From Spartobacteria bacterium (GTDB lineage Bacteria; Verrucomicrobiota; Verrucomicrobiia; Chthoniobacterales; UBA6821): a stretch of 36,979 nt of DNA. The stretch is from NCBI GenBank assembly GCA_947466005.1, contig CANIBV010000004.1, forward strand, positions 1 through 36,979, given 5' to 3'. Below are positions 1 through 9,521 of the stretch, piece by piece. The number at the start of each line of letters is the position of its first letter. Within the stretch, counting starts at the first letter, position 1. Below the pieces are notes generated by a model that was not told where the DNA came from, searched no databases, and saw only the letters and a list, made by a program, of their open reading frames with translations. Made by a program: the position numbers and the translations under genes.

Positions 1-819
1 AGAGCATTGTTCACGCCATCCAAGCAGACTGAGTCTGTTGAAGTCGTTCAGGCCACTGCCGGCTCGGAGGCAATACTTGATGAGGCCTTCTTTGAATTAG
101 GAGCAGGCCACCCGAAGAAAGCACTCCTTGCCTTTCAAAAAATCCAGGAAACCCAGCCATCTCTTACCGGGCTTGATTACCTGATCGCGCGTGCAGCCTT
201 TCAGGCTCGGGAATTCTCGATTGCTGAAGAGGCTCTTCAGCGTTCGTTAAGCCGCAAGGAGATGGATGAGGAAGCCCGTCTTCTGCTTGCCGTGATTCAT
301 TTGTCTCGGAGTAGCGCTGGCGCTGCGCAGGGATCGCAATTCTCCGATCCGCTGACTGACGCGGAGTCCGAGTTCAGGCGTTTTTCCGTGTCCCATCCGG
401 CGGACTCGGCTGTCTATTATCAATGGGCTGAGGCTTTGCGTTCACGTGGGAGTTACCGGACTGCCGCTGAACTGCTGCACAAGGGGCTCCTCCGCTCCGA
501 TCTGATGTCGAGTCAGGCCTTCCTCTTGGCCAAGGAAATCCTTACGCGCCTTCAGAATGAACCCGCCAAAGAAGCGTCCTCGCTCTCCGGAATCACTTCC
601 ATGTCCGGTGAGTTGGCCATCGGTGCTGCACTGGTCGCCCTGCAACACAAGCAGACAACTGAGGCGCTGCTATTTTTCGAAAGGGCACGCGAATTCTATT
701 CTCCATCGGTCTTCCGTGAACTCATCAGCGACAGTGCATTCGACCCGTATCGGACGGATCCGAAAATGAAGTCTTTCTTCACATCGGATCGTGTGGATAA
801 GAGTCTTGGCGCCCCCTAA
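1..819 (+). CDS. TPR-containing protein, C-terminal part (5' end outside window)
   Basis: The reading frame is open from base 1, so the true start lies upstream; the first possible start inside the window (TTG at 7) is probably internal. About 272 residues are visible. They are alpha-helical and contain repeated TPR-like helix pairs, for example around LGAGHPKKALLAFQKI near the start, YYQWAEALRSRGSYRTAAEL near residue 140 and IGAALVALQHKQTTEALLFF near residue 205. No catalytic motif, membrane segment or signal peptide is visible. TPR proteins usually scaffold protein-protein contacts; the partner cannot be read here. The gene ends 141 bases before atpB and is separated from it by a candidate regulatory region, so it is probably not part of the ATP synthase operon. 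It occupies the position where atpI is often found, but it is not AtpI. Confidence 0.7.
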   Translation, partial: RALFTPSKQTESVEVVQATAGSEAILDEAFFELGAGHPKKALLAFQKIQETQPSLTGLDYLIARAAFQAREFSIAEEALQRSLSRKEMDEEARLLLAVIHLSRSSAGAAQGSQFSDPLTDAESEFRRFSVSHPADSAVYYQWAEALRSRGSYRTAAELLHKGLLRSDLMSSQAFLLAKEILTRLQNEPAKEASSLSGITSMSGELAIGAALVALQHKQTTEALLFFERAREFYSPSVFRELISDSAFDPYRTDPKMKSFFTSDRVDKSLGAP

Positions 820-861
820 AACGTCGGGATCTCACACGAAAGGGCAAGAGGAGGATGACTT

Positions 862-877
862 TGTGAAAAAATTCACA
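862..877. promoter_or_regulatory. CRP/FNR-like palindrome upstream of atp operon
   Basis: The sequence reads TGTGA-AAAAAT-TCACA, a perfect match to the TGTGA-N6-TCACA core recognised by E. coli CRP. It is extended by one more base pair to TTGTGAAAAAATTCACAA (861-878). It lies about 84 bases upstream of the atpB start. That CRP/FNR-family proteins bind such sites is established; that one does so in this organism is inference. The same bases could form a short RNA hairpin. Confidence 0.4.
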
Positions 878-912
878 AGCCATCAAAAAAGCTCTTGCAA
901 GGAGTGCATTCC

Positions 913-941
913 TTGACTTGAATTCACATCTCGTTTCTTTA
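913..941 (+). promoter_or_regulatory. Weak candidate sigma-70 promoter for atpB
   Basis: TTGACT (913-918) is a good -35 hexamer. After 17 bases comes TCTTTA (936-941), a poor -10. Start of transcription would be near 948, leaving a leader of roughly a dozen bases without a Shine-Dalgarno sequence. The weak -10 would suit an activated promoter, with the palindrome at 862-877 upstream. Confidence 0.25.
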
Positions 942-960
942 GGACACTGACTTCCGACAC

Positions 961-1791
961 ATGCTTTTCGCCATTTCCCTGATTGCCAGCGCGGAACTTG
1001 CAGCCGAGACGCCCGAGTTCCTCAGCCAGTCTTTTCTGGCATGGTTCACCAACTCCATCCTGGTCACCGCGATCGTGCTCGGCGTGATCGTTTGGATCGT
1101 GCGTTCCTGCACCCGCAAGATCGAGGTGATCCCCGGCTTCGGTCAGAATTTCCTTGAGGCGGTCGTCGAGGGTTTTTACGGAGCTGTTGAGGGAATTCTT
1201 GGCGACAAGATGACCAGGAAGTCTTTCGGCCTTCTTGGAACGCTCTTCATTTTCATCCTGATCTCGAACTGGTTCGGCTTGCTACCGGGCGTCGGTTCAA
1301 TCGGTTGGCATGAGGGAGACAAATTCATTCCTCTCCTCCGTCCGGGAACCGCAGACATGAACATGACCATTGCCATGTCGGTTGTCTCCATGGTGCTCTG
1401 GTTCTACTGGACCATGCAGGTCACGGGGCCGAGTGCTTTCATTAAAGAACTTTTCGGCGTGAAGGGGGGCATGTCTGGCCCGATCCTTTTTCTGCTGGTG
1501 CCTCTCTTTCTCTTTGTTGGCGTGCTGGAGGTTGTTTCCATCTTGGTCCGCCCCGTTTCTCTCTCACTCCGACTCTATGGAAATATCTTTGCCGGTGAGA
1601 ACATGCTCGCGACGATGATCAATATAGGACAAATCTTCCATTTCCCTTCTTGGCTCTCCTCCGTCCTGAGTTGCATTGTCCCCATTCCTTTCTACTTCCT
1701 GGAATTGCTTATCGGATTCCTACAGGCAATGGTTTTCACTCTCCTGATTCTCGTGTACCTCCAACTCTCGACAGCGCACGAGGAACACTAA
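961..1791 (+). CDS. atpB: ATP synthase F0 subunit a
   Basis: Membrane stator subunit of the F-type ATP synthase. It forms the two proton half-channels against the c-ring. The 276-residue protein has five to six hydrophobic segments. The signature SLSLRLYGNIFAGE near residue 200 contains the essential arginine (about Arg203), and the C-terminal helix region PFYFLELLIGFLQAMVF is typical of the family. The N-terminal stretch before the first helix (about 25 residues) is hydrophobic and might be processed. The start at ATG 961 follows CTTCCGACAC with no Shine-Dalgarno. It is the first gene of the canonical order B-E-F-H-A-G-D-C; no atpI is seen upstream. Confidence 0.97.
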   Translation: MLFAISLIASAELAAETPEFLSQSFLAWFTNSILVTAIVLGVIVWIVRSCTRKIEVIPGFGQNFLEAVVEGFYGAVEGILGDKMTRKSFGLLGTLFIFILISNWFGLLPGVGSIGWHEGDKFIPLLRPGTADMNMTIAMSVVSMVLWFYWTMQVTGPSAFIKELFGVKGGMSGPILFLLVPLFLFVGVLEVVSILVRPVSLSLRLYGNIFAGENMLATMINIGQIFHFPSWLSSVLSCIVPIPFYFLELLIGFLQAMVFTLLILVYLQLSTAHEEH

Positions 1792-1879
1792 GCTGATCGT
1801 TCAAAGACTTTTGGCAGTCGGGACCATGCGAGACGTGGACGGCTACCGGAAACAACACCACCACAAACCAACACATCAC

Positions 1880-2122
1880 ATGCTCATCAACATTCTTGCC
1901 GAAGCCCTTACTTCGGCCAACACGATCACAGGTAGTTTCACCCTCGGCGTTGCCGGAGCAGGATCCGCCATCGGAATCGGCCTGATTGGAGCCCGCATGG
2001 TCGAGGCGATCGGTCGCAATCCCGGAACACTTCCCAAGGTCCTCATGATCGGCATTCTGACGATCGCTTTGGCTGAGGCCATCGCGATCTTCGGTCTGAT
2101 CTTCGCCTTCCAGGGTAAGTAA
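1880..2122 (+). CDS. atpE: ATP synthase F0 subunit c
   Basis: Proteolipid that forms the rotating c-ring. The start at ATG 1880 gives 80 residues, the normal length. The frame is open further upstream but that extension (from 1811) is not family-like. Two transmembrane helices are joined by the polar loop RNPG. Helix 1 carries the glycine-rich packing motif GAGSAIGIGLIGA. Helix 2 has the ion-carrying Glu66 in LAEAIAIFGLIFAF. The residues after this Glu (A-I-A) do not look like the Na+-binding ES/ETT pattern, so protons are the likelier ion; this is inference. The leader before ATG is A/C-rich with no Shine-Dalgarno. A GC-rich hairpin follows the stop. Confidence 0.96.
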   Translation: MLINILAEALTSANTITGSFTLGVAGAGSAIGIGLIGARMVEAIGRNPGTLPKVLMIGILTIALAEAIAIFGLIFAFQGK

Positions 2123-2134
2123 TCCTTCTTGGGT

Positions 2135-2156
2135 GGCGCCCCGTGACCGGGGTGCC
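2135..2156 (+). other. Intercistronic hairpin between atpE and atpF
   Basis: GGCGCCCCG (2135-2143), loop TGAC, CGGGGTGCC (2148-2156): a 9-bp stem with one G-U pair, followed a few bases later by CCCTTTTAAC. It could stabilise the upstream atpE message or act as a leaky terminator, so that subunit c is made in excess over b. Function is inference. Confidence 0.55.
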
Positions 2157-2208
2157 GCGCAACCCTTTTAACAAACCAAAAAACACTATCGGGAGAATCT
2201 AACGGAAG

Positions 2209-2706
2209 ATGGAAATTTTAAAACAATTCGGAGTTGATTGGCCGCACTTCATTGCCCAGTTGGTTCTTTTCCTCATCGTTTACTTTGTCCTGAACCGCTT
2301 TGCCTTCGCTCCGTTGCTGAAGGTTCTGGAAGAGCGCCGCAAGCGGATCGAGGAGGGGCAACTCAACGCAGAGAAGATCAAGAAGCAGTTGGCCGAGGCC
2401 GAACTCCGCTATCAGGAGGTTCTTCGCAAGGCCAATGATGATGCCCAGCACATGGTCGAGGAGTCCCGCAAGAACAACGAGGCGTTTTCCCAGCGCGAGA
2501 TGGAAAAGGCCGTCAAGGAATCGGCAGCCATTGTCGATCGTGCCCGTCATGAAATCACCTCCGAGCGCAACCGTATGGTTGACGAGGTGAAGAATGAAAT
2601 GATTTCCCTTGTCATTAAGACCACCGCCAAGGTTGCCGGTAAGGTTCTCTCACCAGAGGATCAGAAACGCCTGAGCGAAGAGGCGGCAAAGAATCTGGTT
2701 GCCTAA
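2209..2706 (+). CDS. atpF: ATP synthase F0 subunit b
   Basis: Peripheral stalk subunit that links the membrane a subunit to the F1 head. The 165-residue protein has the expected plan: a short N-terminal tail, one transmembrane helix at about residues 9-30 (FIAQLVLFLIVYFVLNRFAF), then a long charged coiled coil rich in Glu, Lys and Arg to the C-terminus. Only one b gene is present (no b'), so a b homodimer is expected. ATG 2209 is preceded by GGGAGA and CGGAAG, one of the few atp starts here with a purine-rich element nearby. The gene ends 37 bases before atpH. Confidence 0.95.
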   Translation: MEILKQFGVDWPHFIAQLVLFLIVYFVLNRFAFAPLLKVLEERRKRIEEGQLNAEKIKKQLAEAELRYQEVLRKANDDAQHMVEESRKNNEAFSQREMEKAVKESAAIVDRARHEITSERNRMVDEVKNEMISLVIKTTAKVAGKVLSPEDQKRLSEEAAKNLVA

Positions 2707-2743
2707 AAAGGCACAGTACCTGATCACTCAAAAAATATCAGTC

Positions 2744-3133
2744 ATGCAGATCCCCAAGGAAGCACGCCGTAAGGCCAAGGAACTCTTTGAGGCGGCTCTT
2801 GATGATTCCGGTCGTCCCGATGCCACCAAGGTACTTTCCATTGCTGACCTTGTGATCAAATCTGCGCCGAGACATGCCGTTCAGATACTTAAGGAGTTCA
2901 CCCGACTGATTCGTCTGGAGACAGGCAAACATCACGCGATCATCGAGAGTTCCGTCCCCATCGATGACGCCACCCGTTCTGCCATCCTGAAGTCACTCCA
3001 GCGACTCGACGGGGGAGAGGTAACCTTGGAGACCAAGGTGGATCCGTCGCTCATCGGCGGGTCACGCATCCGTCTGGGTAGCGAGGTGTGGGATGCCACT
3101 GTGGCCTCCAGACTGATCGCCCTCGCTTCCTGA
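2744..3133 (+). CDS. atpH: ATP synthase F1 subunit delta, short form
   Basis: Delta (OSCP) subunit, which caps the F1 head and ties it to the b stalk. Identified by position between atpF and atpA and by the C-terminal block VDPSLIGGSRIRLGSEVWDA, close to the family consensus DPSLIGG. ATG 2744 gives 129 residues, against the usual 170-185. The missing part is in the N-terminal helical domain, which normally binds the N-termini of the alpha subunits. The frame continues 15 codons upstream to 2699, but that stretch overlaps the end of atpF and is not family-like. No frameshift is obvious, so this looks like a natural short delta. Confidence 0.85.
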   Translation: MQIPKEARRKAKELFEAALDDSGRPDATKVLSIADLVIKSAPRHAVQILKEFTRLIRLETGKHHAIIESSVPIDDATRSAILKSLQRLDGGEVTLETKVDPSLIGGSRIRLGSEVWDATVASRLIALAS

Positions 3134-3193
3134 TCCATGTCTCTTAACTAATTAACAATCACTCAATCCACTTCCTTTTAACACCCACACACC

Positions 3194-4729
3194 ATGAGCA
3201 ACCTCCTGCAGGAACTTGAATCCAAGATAGACGGCCTTTCCAATTCTTCCGTCACACAATCCAATGTCGGCACGATCCGTGAGATCGGCGACGGAGTTGC
3301 CCGTATCGAAGGACTCGCCGGAGTCATGCTCAACGAGATGCTTGAGTTTCCAGGCGGCGTGTACGGCCTTGCGTTGAACCTTGAAGAGACCGAGGTCGGC
3401 GCGATCATTCTCGGTGACTACACCTCTCTCTCGGAAGGTGATGAAGTCAAGACAACAGGGCGCCTTCTCGAGGTTCCCGTGGGCAAGGAACTTTTGGGCC
3501 GTGTGGTCGACTCTCTCGGACAGCCGATCGACGGCAAGGGGCCCATCCAGTCCAAGACCTTTTACCCTGTTGAAAAAACAGCTTCCGGCATCATCAAGCG
3601 CCAGAGTGTCAGTCAGCCACTCTGCACGGGTATCATGTCAATCGATGCCATGATTCCGATCGGCAGGGGCCAGCGTGAGCTGATCATCGGTGACCGCGCT
3701 ACAGGCAAGACCACCATCGCCATCGACACCATCATCAACCAGGCCAGCATCAACCGTGCAGGTGAAGCTTCCGGGGACACCTCCTTCCGCCCTGTTTACA
3801 GCATCTATGTCGGTATCGGGCAGAAGAATGCGAACATCGCCCGTGTTGTCGACATTCTCTCTTCTAACGACGCTCTCCGGTACACCATCATCATCTCGGC
3901 ACCCGCGTCCGACAGCGCCACGAACCAGTACCTTGCCCCCTTCGCTGGGGCGGCCATGGGCGAGTGGTTCATGGACAACGGCATGGATGCCCTCATTGTC
4001 TTTGACGATCTCTCCAAGCACGCCGTCGCCTACAGGCAGGTTTCCCTGCTTCTCAAGCGCCCATCAGGACGCGAAGCGTATCCTGGCGATGTCTTCTACC
4101 TCCATAGTCGCTTGCTCGAGCGCTCCGCCCGACTTAGCAAGAAAGCCGGTAACGGTTCCCTCACTGCTCTCCCGATCATCGAGACGCAGGCTGGCGACGT
4201 CTCCGCCTACATCCCGACCAATGTCATCTCGATCACTGACGGACAGATCTATTTGGAGACGGATCTCTTCTACCAAGGTATCCGTCCGGCTATTTCCGTC
4301 GGACTTTCGGTTTCCCGCGTCGGTTCCGCCGCACAGATCAAGGCTGTCAAACAGGTTGCCGGAAAGCTCAAGGGCGATCTTGCCCAGTTCCGTGAATTGG
4401 CAGCTTTCGCCCAGTTCGGCAGTGATCTGGATGCCCGTACGAAGACCCAACTCGACCGCGGAGCGCGCATCGTCGAGCTCTTCAAGCAGAATCAGTTCAG
4501 TCCTCAACCCGTCGAACTCCAAGTGGCCATCCTCTGGGCCATGCAGAAGGGTTACTTCGACCCGATTGCAGTCGACCGAGTGAAGGATTTCCAGAATCAG
4601 TTCTCCCAGTTCCTGCTGACACGCAAGGAGCCTGTGCTGGCATCTATCCTCAGGAAGGGTGCTCTCGACGCCGAGATCGAGAAGGAACTCACGGCGGCAA
4701 CCGACGAGTTCAAGGTCATCTTTCGCTAA
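3194..4729 (+). CDS. atpA: ATP synthase F1 subunit alpha
   Basis: Non-catalytic nucleotide-binding subunit of the alpha3beta3 head, 511 residues. The Walker A motif is GDRATGKT at residues 166-173, where most homologues have GDRQTGKT. The visual arginine-finger region [17 protein letters not shown] is intact. A small insertion of about 8-10 residues follows IINQ (around residue 185, [14 protein letters not shown]). The start ATG 3194 sits behind an A/C-rich leader (TTAACACCCACACACC) with no Shine-Dalgarno. Thirty bases separate it from atpG. Confidence 0.98.
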   Translation: MSNLLQELESKIDGLSNSSVTQSNVGTIREIGDGVARIEGLAGVMLNEMLEFPGGVYGLALNLEETEVGAIILGDYTSLSEGDEVKTTGRLLEVPVGKELLGRVVDSLGQPIDGKGPIQSKTFYPVEKTASGIIKRQSVSQPLCTGIMSIDAMIPIGRGQRELIIGDRATGKTTIAIDTIINQASINRAGEASGDTSFRPVYSIYVGIGQKNANIARVVDILSSNDALRYTIIISAPASDSATNQYLAPFAGAAMGEWFMDNGMDALIVFDDLSKHAVAYRQVSLLLKRPSGREAYPGDVFYLHSRLLERSARLSKKAGNGSLTALPIIETQAGDVSAYIPTNVISITDGQIYLETDLFYQGIRPAISVGLSVSRVGSAAQIKAVKQVAGKLKGDLAQFRELAAFAQFGSDLDARTKTQLDRGARIVELFKQNQFSPQPVELQVAILWAMQKGYFDPIAVDRVKDFQNQFSQFLLTRKEPVLASILRKGALDAEIEKELTAATDEFKVIFR

Positions 4730-4759
4730 AAGAACAGACCCCGAGAGACACGAGTCACC

Positions 4760-5635
4760 ATGGCCAACACCCGCGACATCCGCCGGCGCATCAAGTCGGT
4801 CAAGAATACCGCCCAGATCACGAAGGCGATGCAGATGGTCGCCGCCTCCAAGATGCGGAGGGCTCAGCAGGCGGCACTTGCCGGTCATCCCTACTCGCAG
4901 ATTCTCAATAGGGCACTTGTCTCCCTGCGTGACATGGTGAGCGCGGACTCCCATCCGCTGCTGGAGGTTCGACCTGTGAAGAAGGCGCTCGTCCTACTGG
5001 TAACCTCTGACAAGGGGCTTTGCGGAGCGCTCAACACCAACGTGCTCCGAGAGGCTGCCCTGCTCGACAAGGATGCAACGGAGTTCGTAGCTTCGGGAAA
5101 AAAAGGTGCTTCCTTCCTTGCTCGTACTGGCCGAAAAATGATCGCGGATTTCGCGCTAACCGATAATCCCACCTTCCTGCAGACCAAGGCGATCTCTAAG
5201 TTCTGCCTCGAAAAATTTCTTTCCGGTGAAGTCGATCGCGTCGATGTGCTCTACCCGAAATTCGTCAACACGCTGGTCCAGAAACCCACCCAGATAACAT
5301 TGCTCCCGATCACCGATGAGAAAGCGGCCGGTGTCTCCTCAAGTGGCGGCGATAAAGTCGCAACCGAAACCATGGGAGCGCAGTTCCTCTTCGAGCCGGA
5401 TGCCGACGAAGTGCTTGATTCCGTTCTGCCCTATTACTTCCATTTCGAAGTTTTCCAGATGATCCTCGATGCACGCGCCTCCGAGCAGAGTGCCCGGATG
5501 GTCGCGATGAAGAGCGCCACCGACAACGCAAAGGGTCTCGTTAAGGATCTCACCCTCGAATACAACAAGGCCCGCCAGGCCAGCATCACCACCGAACTCC
5601 TTGAAATTACCACGGCCCAAATGGCCCTAGCTTAA
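4760..5635 (+). CDS. atpG: ATP synthase F1 subunit gamma
   Basis: Central rotor shaft of the F1 motor, 291 residues. The N-terminal helix MANTRDIRRRIKSVKNTAQI is the hallmark of the family, followed by KAMQMVAASKMRRAQ. The core contains the conserved block LLVTSDKGLCGALN at about residues 77-90. The C-terminal helix ARMVAMKSATDNAKGLVKDL packs inside the alpha3beta3 cavity with the N-terminal helix. Start ATG 4760 lies 30 bases after atpA and has no clear Shine-Dalgarno. Confidence 0.97.
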   Translation: MANTRDIRRRIKSVKNTAQITKAMQMVAASKMRRAQQAALAGHPYSQILNRALVSLRDMVSADSHPLLEVRPVKKALVLLVTSDKGLCGALNTNVLREAALLDKDATEFVASGKKGASFLARTGRKMIADFALTDNPTFLQTKAISKFCLEKFLSGEVDRVDVLYPKFVNTLVQKPTQITLLPITDEKAAGVSSSGGDKVATETMGAQFLFEPDADEVLDSVLPYYFHFEVFQMILDARASEQSARMVAMKSATDNAKGLVKDLTLEYNKARQASITTELLEITTAQMALA

Positions 5636-7144
<1,509 letters not shown>

Positions 7145-7555
7145 ATGAGCTCACTTCAACTCGAGATCGTCACTCCGGAAGCGCGCGTTTTCACAGGAAG
7201 CGTACGGATGGTGATTGTTCCCGGGTCGGAGGGTGGACTCGGTATTCTGCCGGACCACATGCCTCTGATGACGGAAATTCTACCCGGTGAGGTGATCGTC
7301 ACCACGGACGATGGAGAACTCTCCCTCGCCGTGGGTGGGGGATTTCTTGAGGTGCTTCCCGACCGCGTTTCCATTCTGACGGATATGGCAATCGTGGAAG
7401 CCGACATCGACGAGAAGGCGGCCGAGGAGGCCGTTGCCCGCGCAGAGAAGGAGATGAGCGAAAAATCTCTCTCTGGTGAGGAGCACGCTTTTGTCCAGGC
7501 TGCCCTGCTTCGCTCGCTTGCCCAACTGCACGTCAAGCGCCGTCGTCACCGTTAG
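7145..7555 (+). CDS. atpC: ATP synthase F1 subunit epsilon
   Basis: Small rotor subunit that couples gamma to the c-ring and can inhibit ATP hydrolysis, 136 residues. The N-terminal beta-sandwich is clear: LEIVTPEARVFTGSVRMVIV followed by EGGLGILPDHMPLMTEI, the family signature. The C-terminal part (from about residue 90) is two charged helices. Starts at the base after the atpD stop, which suggests translational coupling. The tail VKRRRHR is unusually basic. It is the last atp gene; no strong terminator follows, and the next gene begins 37 bases on, so read-through is possible. Confidence 0.95.
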   Translation: MSSLQLEIVTPEARVFTGSVRMVIVPGSEGGLGILPDHMPLMTEILPGEVIVTTDDGELSLAVGGGFLEVLPDRVSILTDMAIVEADIDEKAAEEAVARAEKEMSEKSLSGEEHAFVQAALLRSLAQLHVKRRRHR

Positions 7556-7592
7556 TTTCGGAGGGTTTACGTAGGAAGTTGGCCGTCCCCGA

Positions 7593-8234
7593 ATGAGCAT
7601 GGAGGCAACGAAGTCGCCACGTGATCTTCTGGAGATTGCTCTTGAATCGGGACGTCTCCACATTGGCGAAGTCGCATTGGGGCGTGATTTCACACTCCGT
7701 CATGTTGCCGATGTCGGTCGGGATGATCTGATCCGGCACTTCGATCCTGTTGCTGCCCGGGAGATCGCGCGATATGACGCCGAGGGGAAATTCCGCCCGT
7801 TGAAGACAGCTCCTAATCTGAAGAGGGGTTGGTTGCTCGATGTCGGCTCCATTGAGGGAATGGAGCTCGCTTTGGAATTTCTCTATCCCTCCGCGCTCGG
7901 ACTCTGGCTCTCCTGGATCAAGGGCACCCTGCATCCAACCTCGATGAGGGAGACGCTCAACAGGCAGAGCGGCATGTACCGGATCACCCAGTTACTCACG
8001 GTCGGGCAGGCAGGTGAGTTGGTTGGTCGTTGCTGCACCTCCGAGGGGGGATGTCTGCGCACGCTTCTCTGGGATTTGGAACCGGGAGTTCCCGTTCCCT
8101 CGCTTCCATCGGAGAAGCTTTCACTGGATGCCCTTCCCTCGGACCGCATCCCGCTGATCTGCCGCGAGCTCTGCAATCTGGTGGTGGCGGCCGCGAGGCC
8201 CATTGCAAGGGGGAACCTCCCGAAAAAAGAATAG
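7593..8234 (+). CDS. DR2241-like 4Fe-4S cluster protein (putative)
   Basis: A 213-residue protein without signal peptide or membrane segments. The middle part FRPLKTAPNLKRGWLLDV and the block NRQSGMYRITQLL, then a cysteine set (adjacent CC near residue 148, C in GGCLRTLLWDL near 155, and two in ICRELC near 192), resemble the C-terminal Fe-S domain seen in Deinococcus DR2241, where it is joined to a CbiX-type sirohydrochlorin chelatase domain. Here the chelatase domain is absent. The resemblance is from memory of the family pattern, not a search. A GGAGG sequence lies about 30 bases upstream; ATG 7593 or the in-frame ATG 7599 could be the start. It follows atpC closely and precedes the amidohydrolase by 27 bases, so it may be co-transcribed with either. 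Confidence 0.5.
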   Translation: MSMEATKSPRDLLEIALESGRLHIGEVALGRDFTLRHVADVGRDDLIRHFDPVAAREIARYDAEGKFRPLKTAPNLKRGWLLDVGSIEGMELALEFLYPSALGLWLSWIKGTLHPTSMRETLNRQSGMYRITQLLTVGQAGELVGRCCTSEGGCLRTLLWDLEPGVPVPSLPSEKLSLDALPSDRIPLICRELCNLVVAAARPIARGNLPKKE

Positions 8235-8261
8235 CGGGTCGCTGCACGGACTCCCCTCGTC

Positions 8262-9521
8262 ATGCCTTACCCCGAAGCCACTACTCTTTACCGGGCGAGG
8301 CATCTGTTGCCGATGGGGGAAGCGAGGGGCATGGTGCGCTCTCCGATCGAGGATGGAGGCATCGCGGTACGGGGAGGCGAGATCGTCGCCGTTGAGAGTT
8401 GGACGGATCTTCTCAGGGAGCATCCCGGAGCGATCCGTGAGGATCTGGGCGAGGTGATCCTGATGCCGGGACTCATTAACGCCCACTGCCATCTGGACTA
8501 CGGGATGATGAGGGGGGCGCTCTTTGGAGGGGAATCCTTCTCAGCGTGGATCCAGCGCCTTAACGGCATGAGGCGCTCCCTCGATCAATCCGATTACCTG
8601 GATTCGATTGCCGCAGGTCTAGATGAGTTACGTCACTGGGGGTGCACGACGGTCTTTAATATCGAATCATTTCCGGAATTGCTGCCGTTTCTTCCCGAAT
8701 CGCCCATTCGTGTCTGGTGGTTTCTGGAAGTGCTGGATATCAGGAGCAGGCTGCATTCCTCCGAAGCGCTGACTGGTGCGATCCAATTCTTTGAAAAGGC
8801 GGGCGAGGGGAGCGGTGGATTCGGTATTTCCCCGCATGCTCCCTACACTGTTAGTCGTGATCTCTACAATCTGGCAGGCCTCTACGCGGAAAAATACAAA
8901 GTGCCCCTCTGCACCCATCTGGCCGAGTCGGAGGAGGAGATGGCAATGTTTACAAAAGGCGAGGGAGCGCTTTATGAATTCCTGCGTTCCATCGGACGCT
9001 CCATGGATGACTGTGCCGGGATGACTCCGGTGCAGATTGTCCTCGGTGCCGGATTGATTCCCAAGGGATCGCTCCTCGTTCATATGAATCTGCTGAGCGA
9101 GGGCGACCGAGAGTTCCTCAAGGGCTCTGCCGCCGACTATCCCGTGATTCATTGTCCGCGCACCCACGCCTTCTTCAATCGAGAGCCGTTTGATCTGAAG
9201 TATTTCAGCGAGAGTGGAATCCCGGTTCTGATCGGGACGGACAGCCTGGCGAGCAATCAGGATCTGAACATGTTCGCAGAGATGAGGGCAATGGAGTCTG
9301 CATTCCCTGAGCTAGATCCGATGGACATTCTCTCCATGGCGACGAACAAGGCTGCAGCCGCAATCGGGAGGTCGGGATGGCTCGGGGAACTCTCGCCGGG
9401 AGCAGCCGCTGATTTCATCGCTATTCCGGATGATGATGCTGAGGGGGATATGGAAAGTCTGGCCAAGCGTGTGCTGGCCAACCGGATGCCCCCAAGGGTA
9501 TGGATTTCTGGACGTTCATGA
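8262..9521 (+). CDS. Metal-dependent amidohydrolase / aminofutalosine deaminase-like
   Basis: A 419-residue enzyme of the amidohydrolase superfamily (TIM barrel with a flanking beta-sandwich). The metal-binding HxH is at residues 75 and 77 (NAHCHLDY), the family block SPHAPYTVS lies near residue 193, a further ligand histidine is in CTHLAES, and the catalytic Asp is in GTDSLASN near residue 327. The pattern resembles the SsnA/MtaD/TrzN group that deaminates adenosine- or guanine-like substrates. The closest resemblance to my eye is to aminodeoxyfutalosine deaminases of the futalosine menaquinone route, but no other mqn gene is in the window. The stop overlaps the ATG of the next gene (ATGA). 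Confidence 0.75.
   Translation: MPYPEATTLYRARHLLPMGEARGMVRSPIEDGGIAVRGGEIVAVESWTDLLREHPGAIREDLGEVILMPGLINAHCHLDYGMMRGALFGGESFSAWIQRLNGMRRSLDQSDYLDSIAAGLDELRHWGCTTVFNIESFPELLPFLPESPIRVWWFLEVLDIRSRLHSSEALTGAIQFFEKAGEGSGGFGISPHAPYTVSRDLYNLAGLYAEKYKVPLCTHLAESEEEMAMFTKGEGALYEFLRSIGRSMDDCAGMTPVQIVLGAGLIPKGSLLVHMNLLSEGDREFLKGSAADYPVIHCPRTHAFFNREPFDLKYFSESGIPVLIGTDSLASNQDLNMFAEMRAMESAFPELDPMDILSMATNKAAAAIGRSGWLGELSPGAAADFIAIPDDDAEGDMESLAKRVLANRMPPRVWISGRS

Noticed and set aside
3690-4583. A 297-codon plus-strand frame inside atpA in another phase
   Set aside because: Ser/Pro/Arg-rich composition and position wholly within atpA mark it as a shadow.
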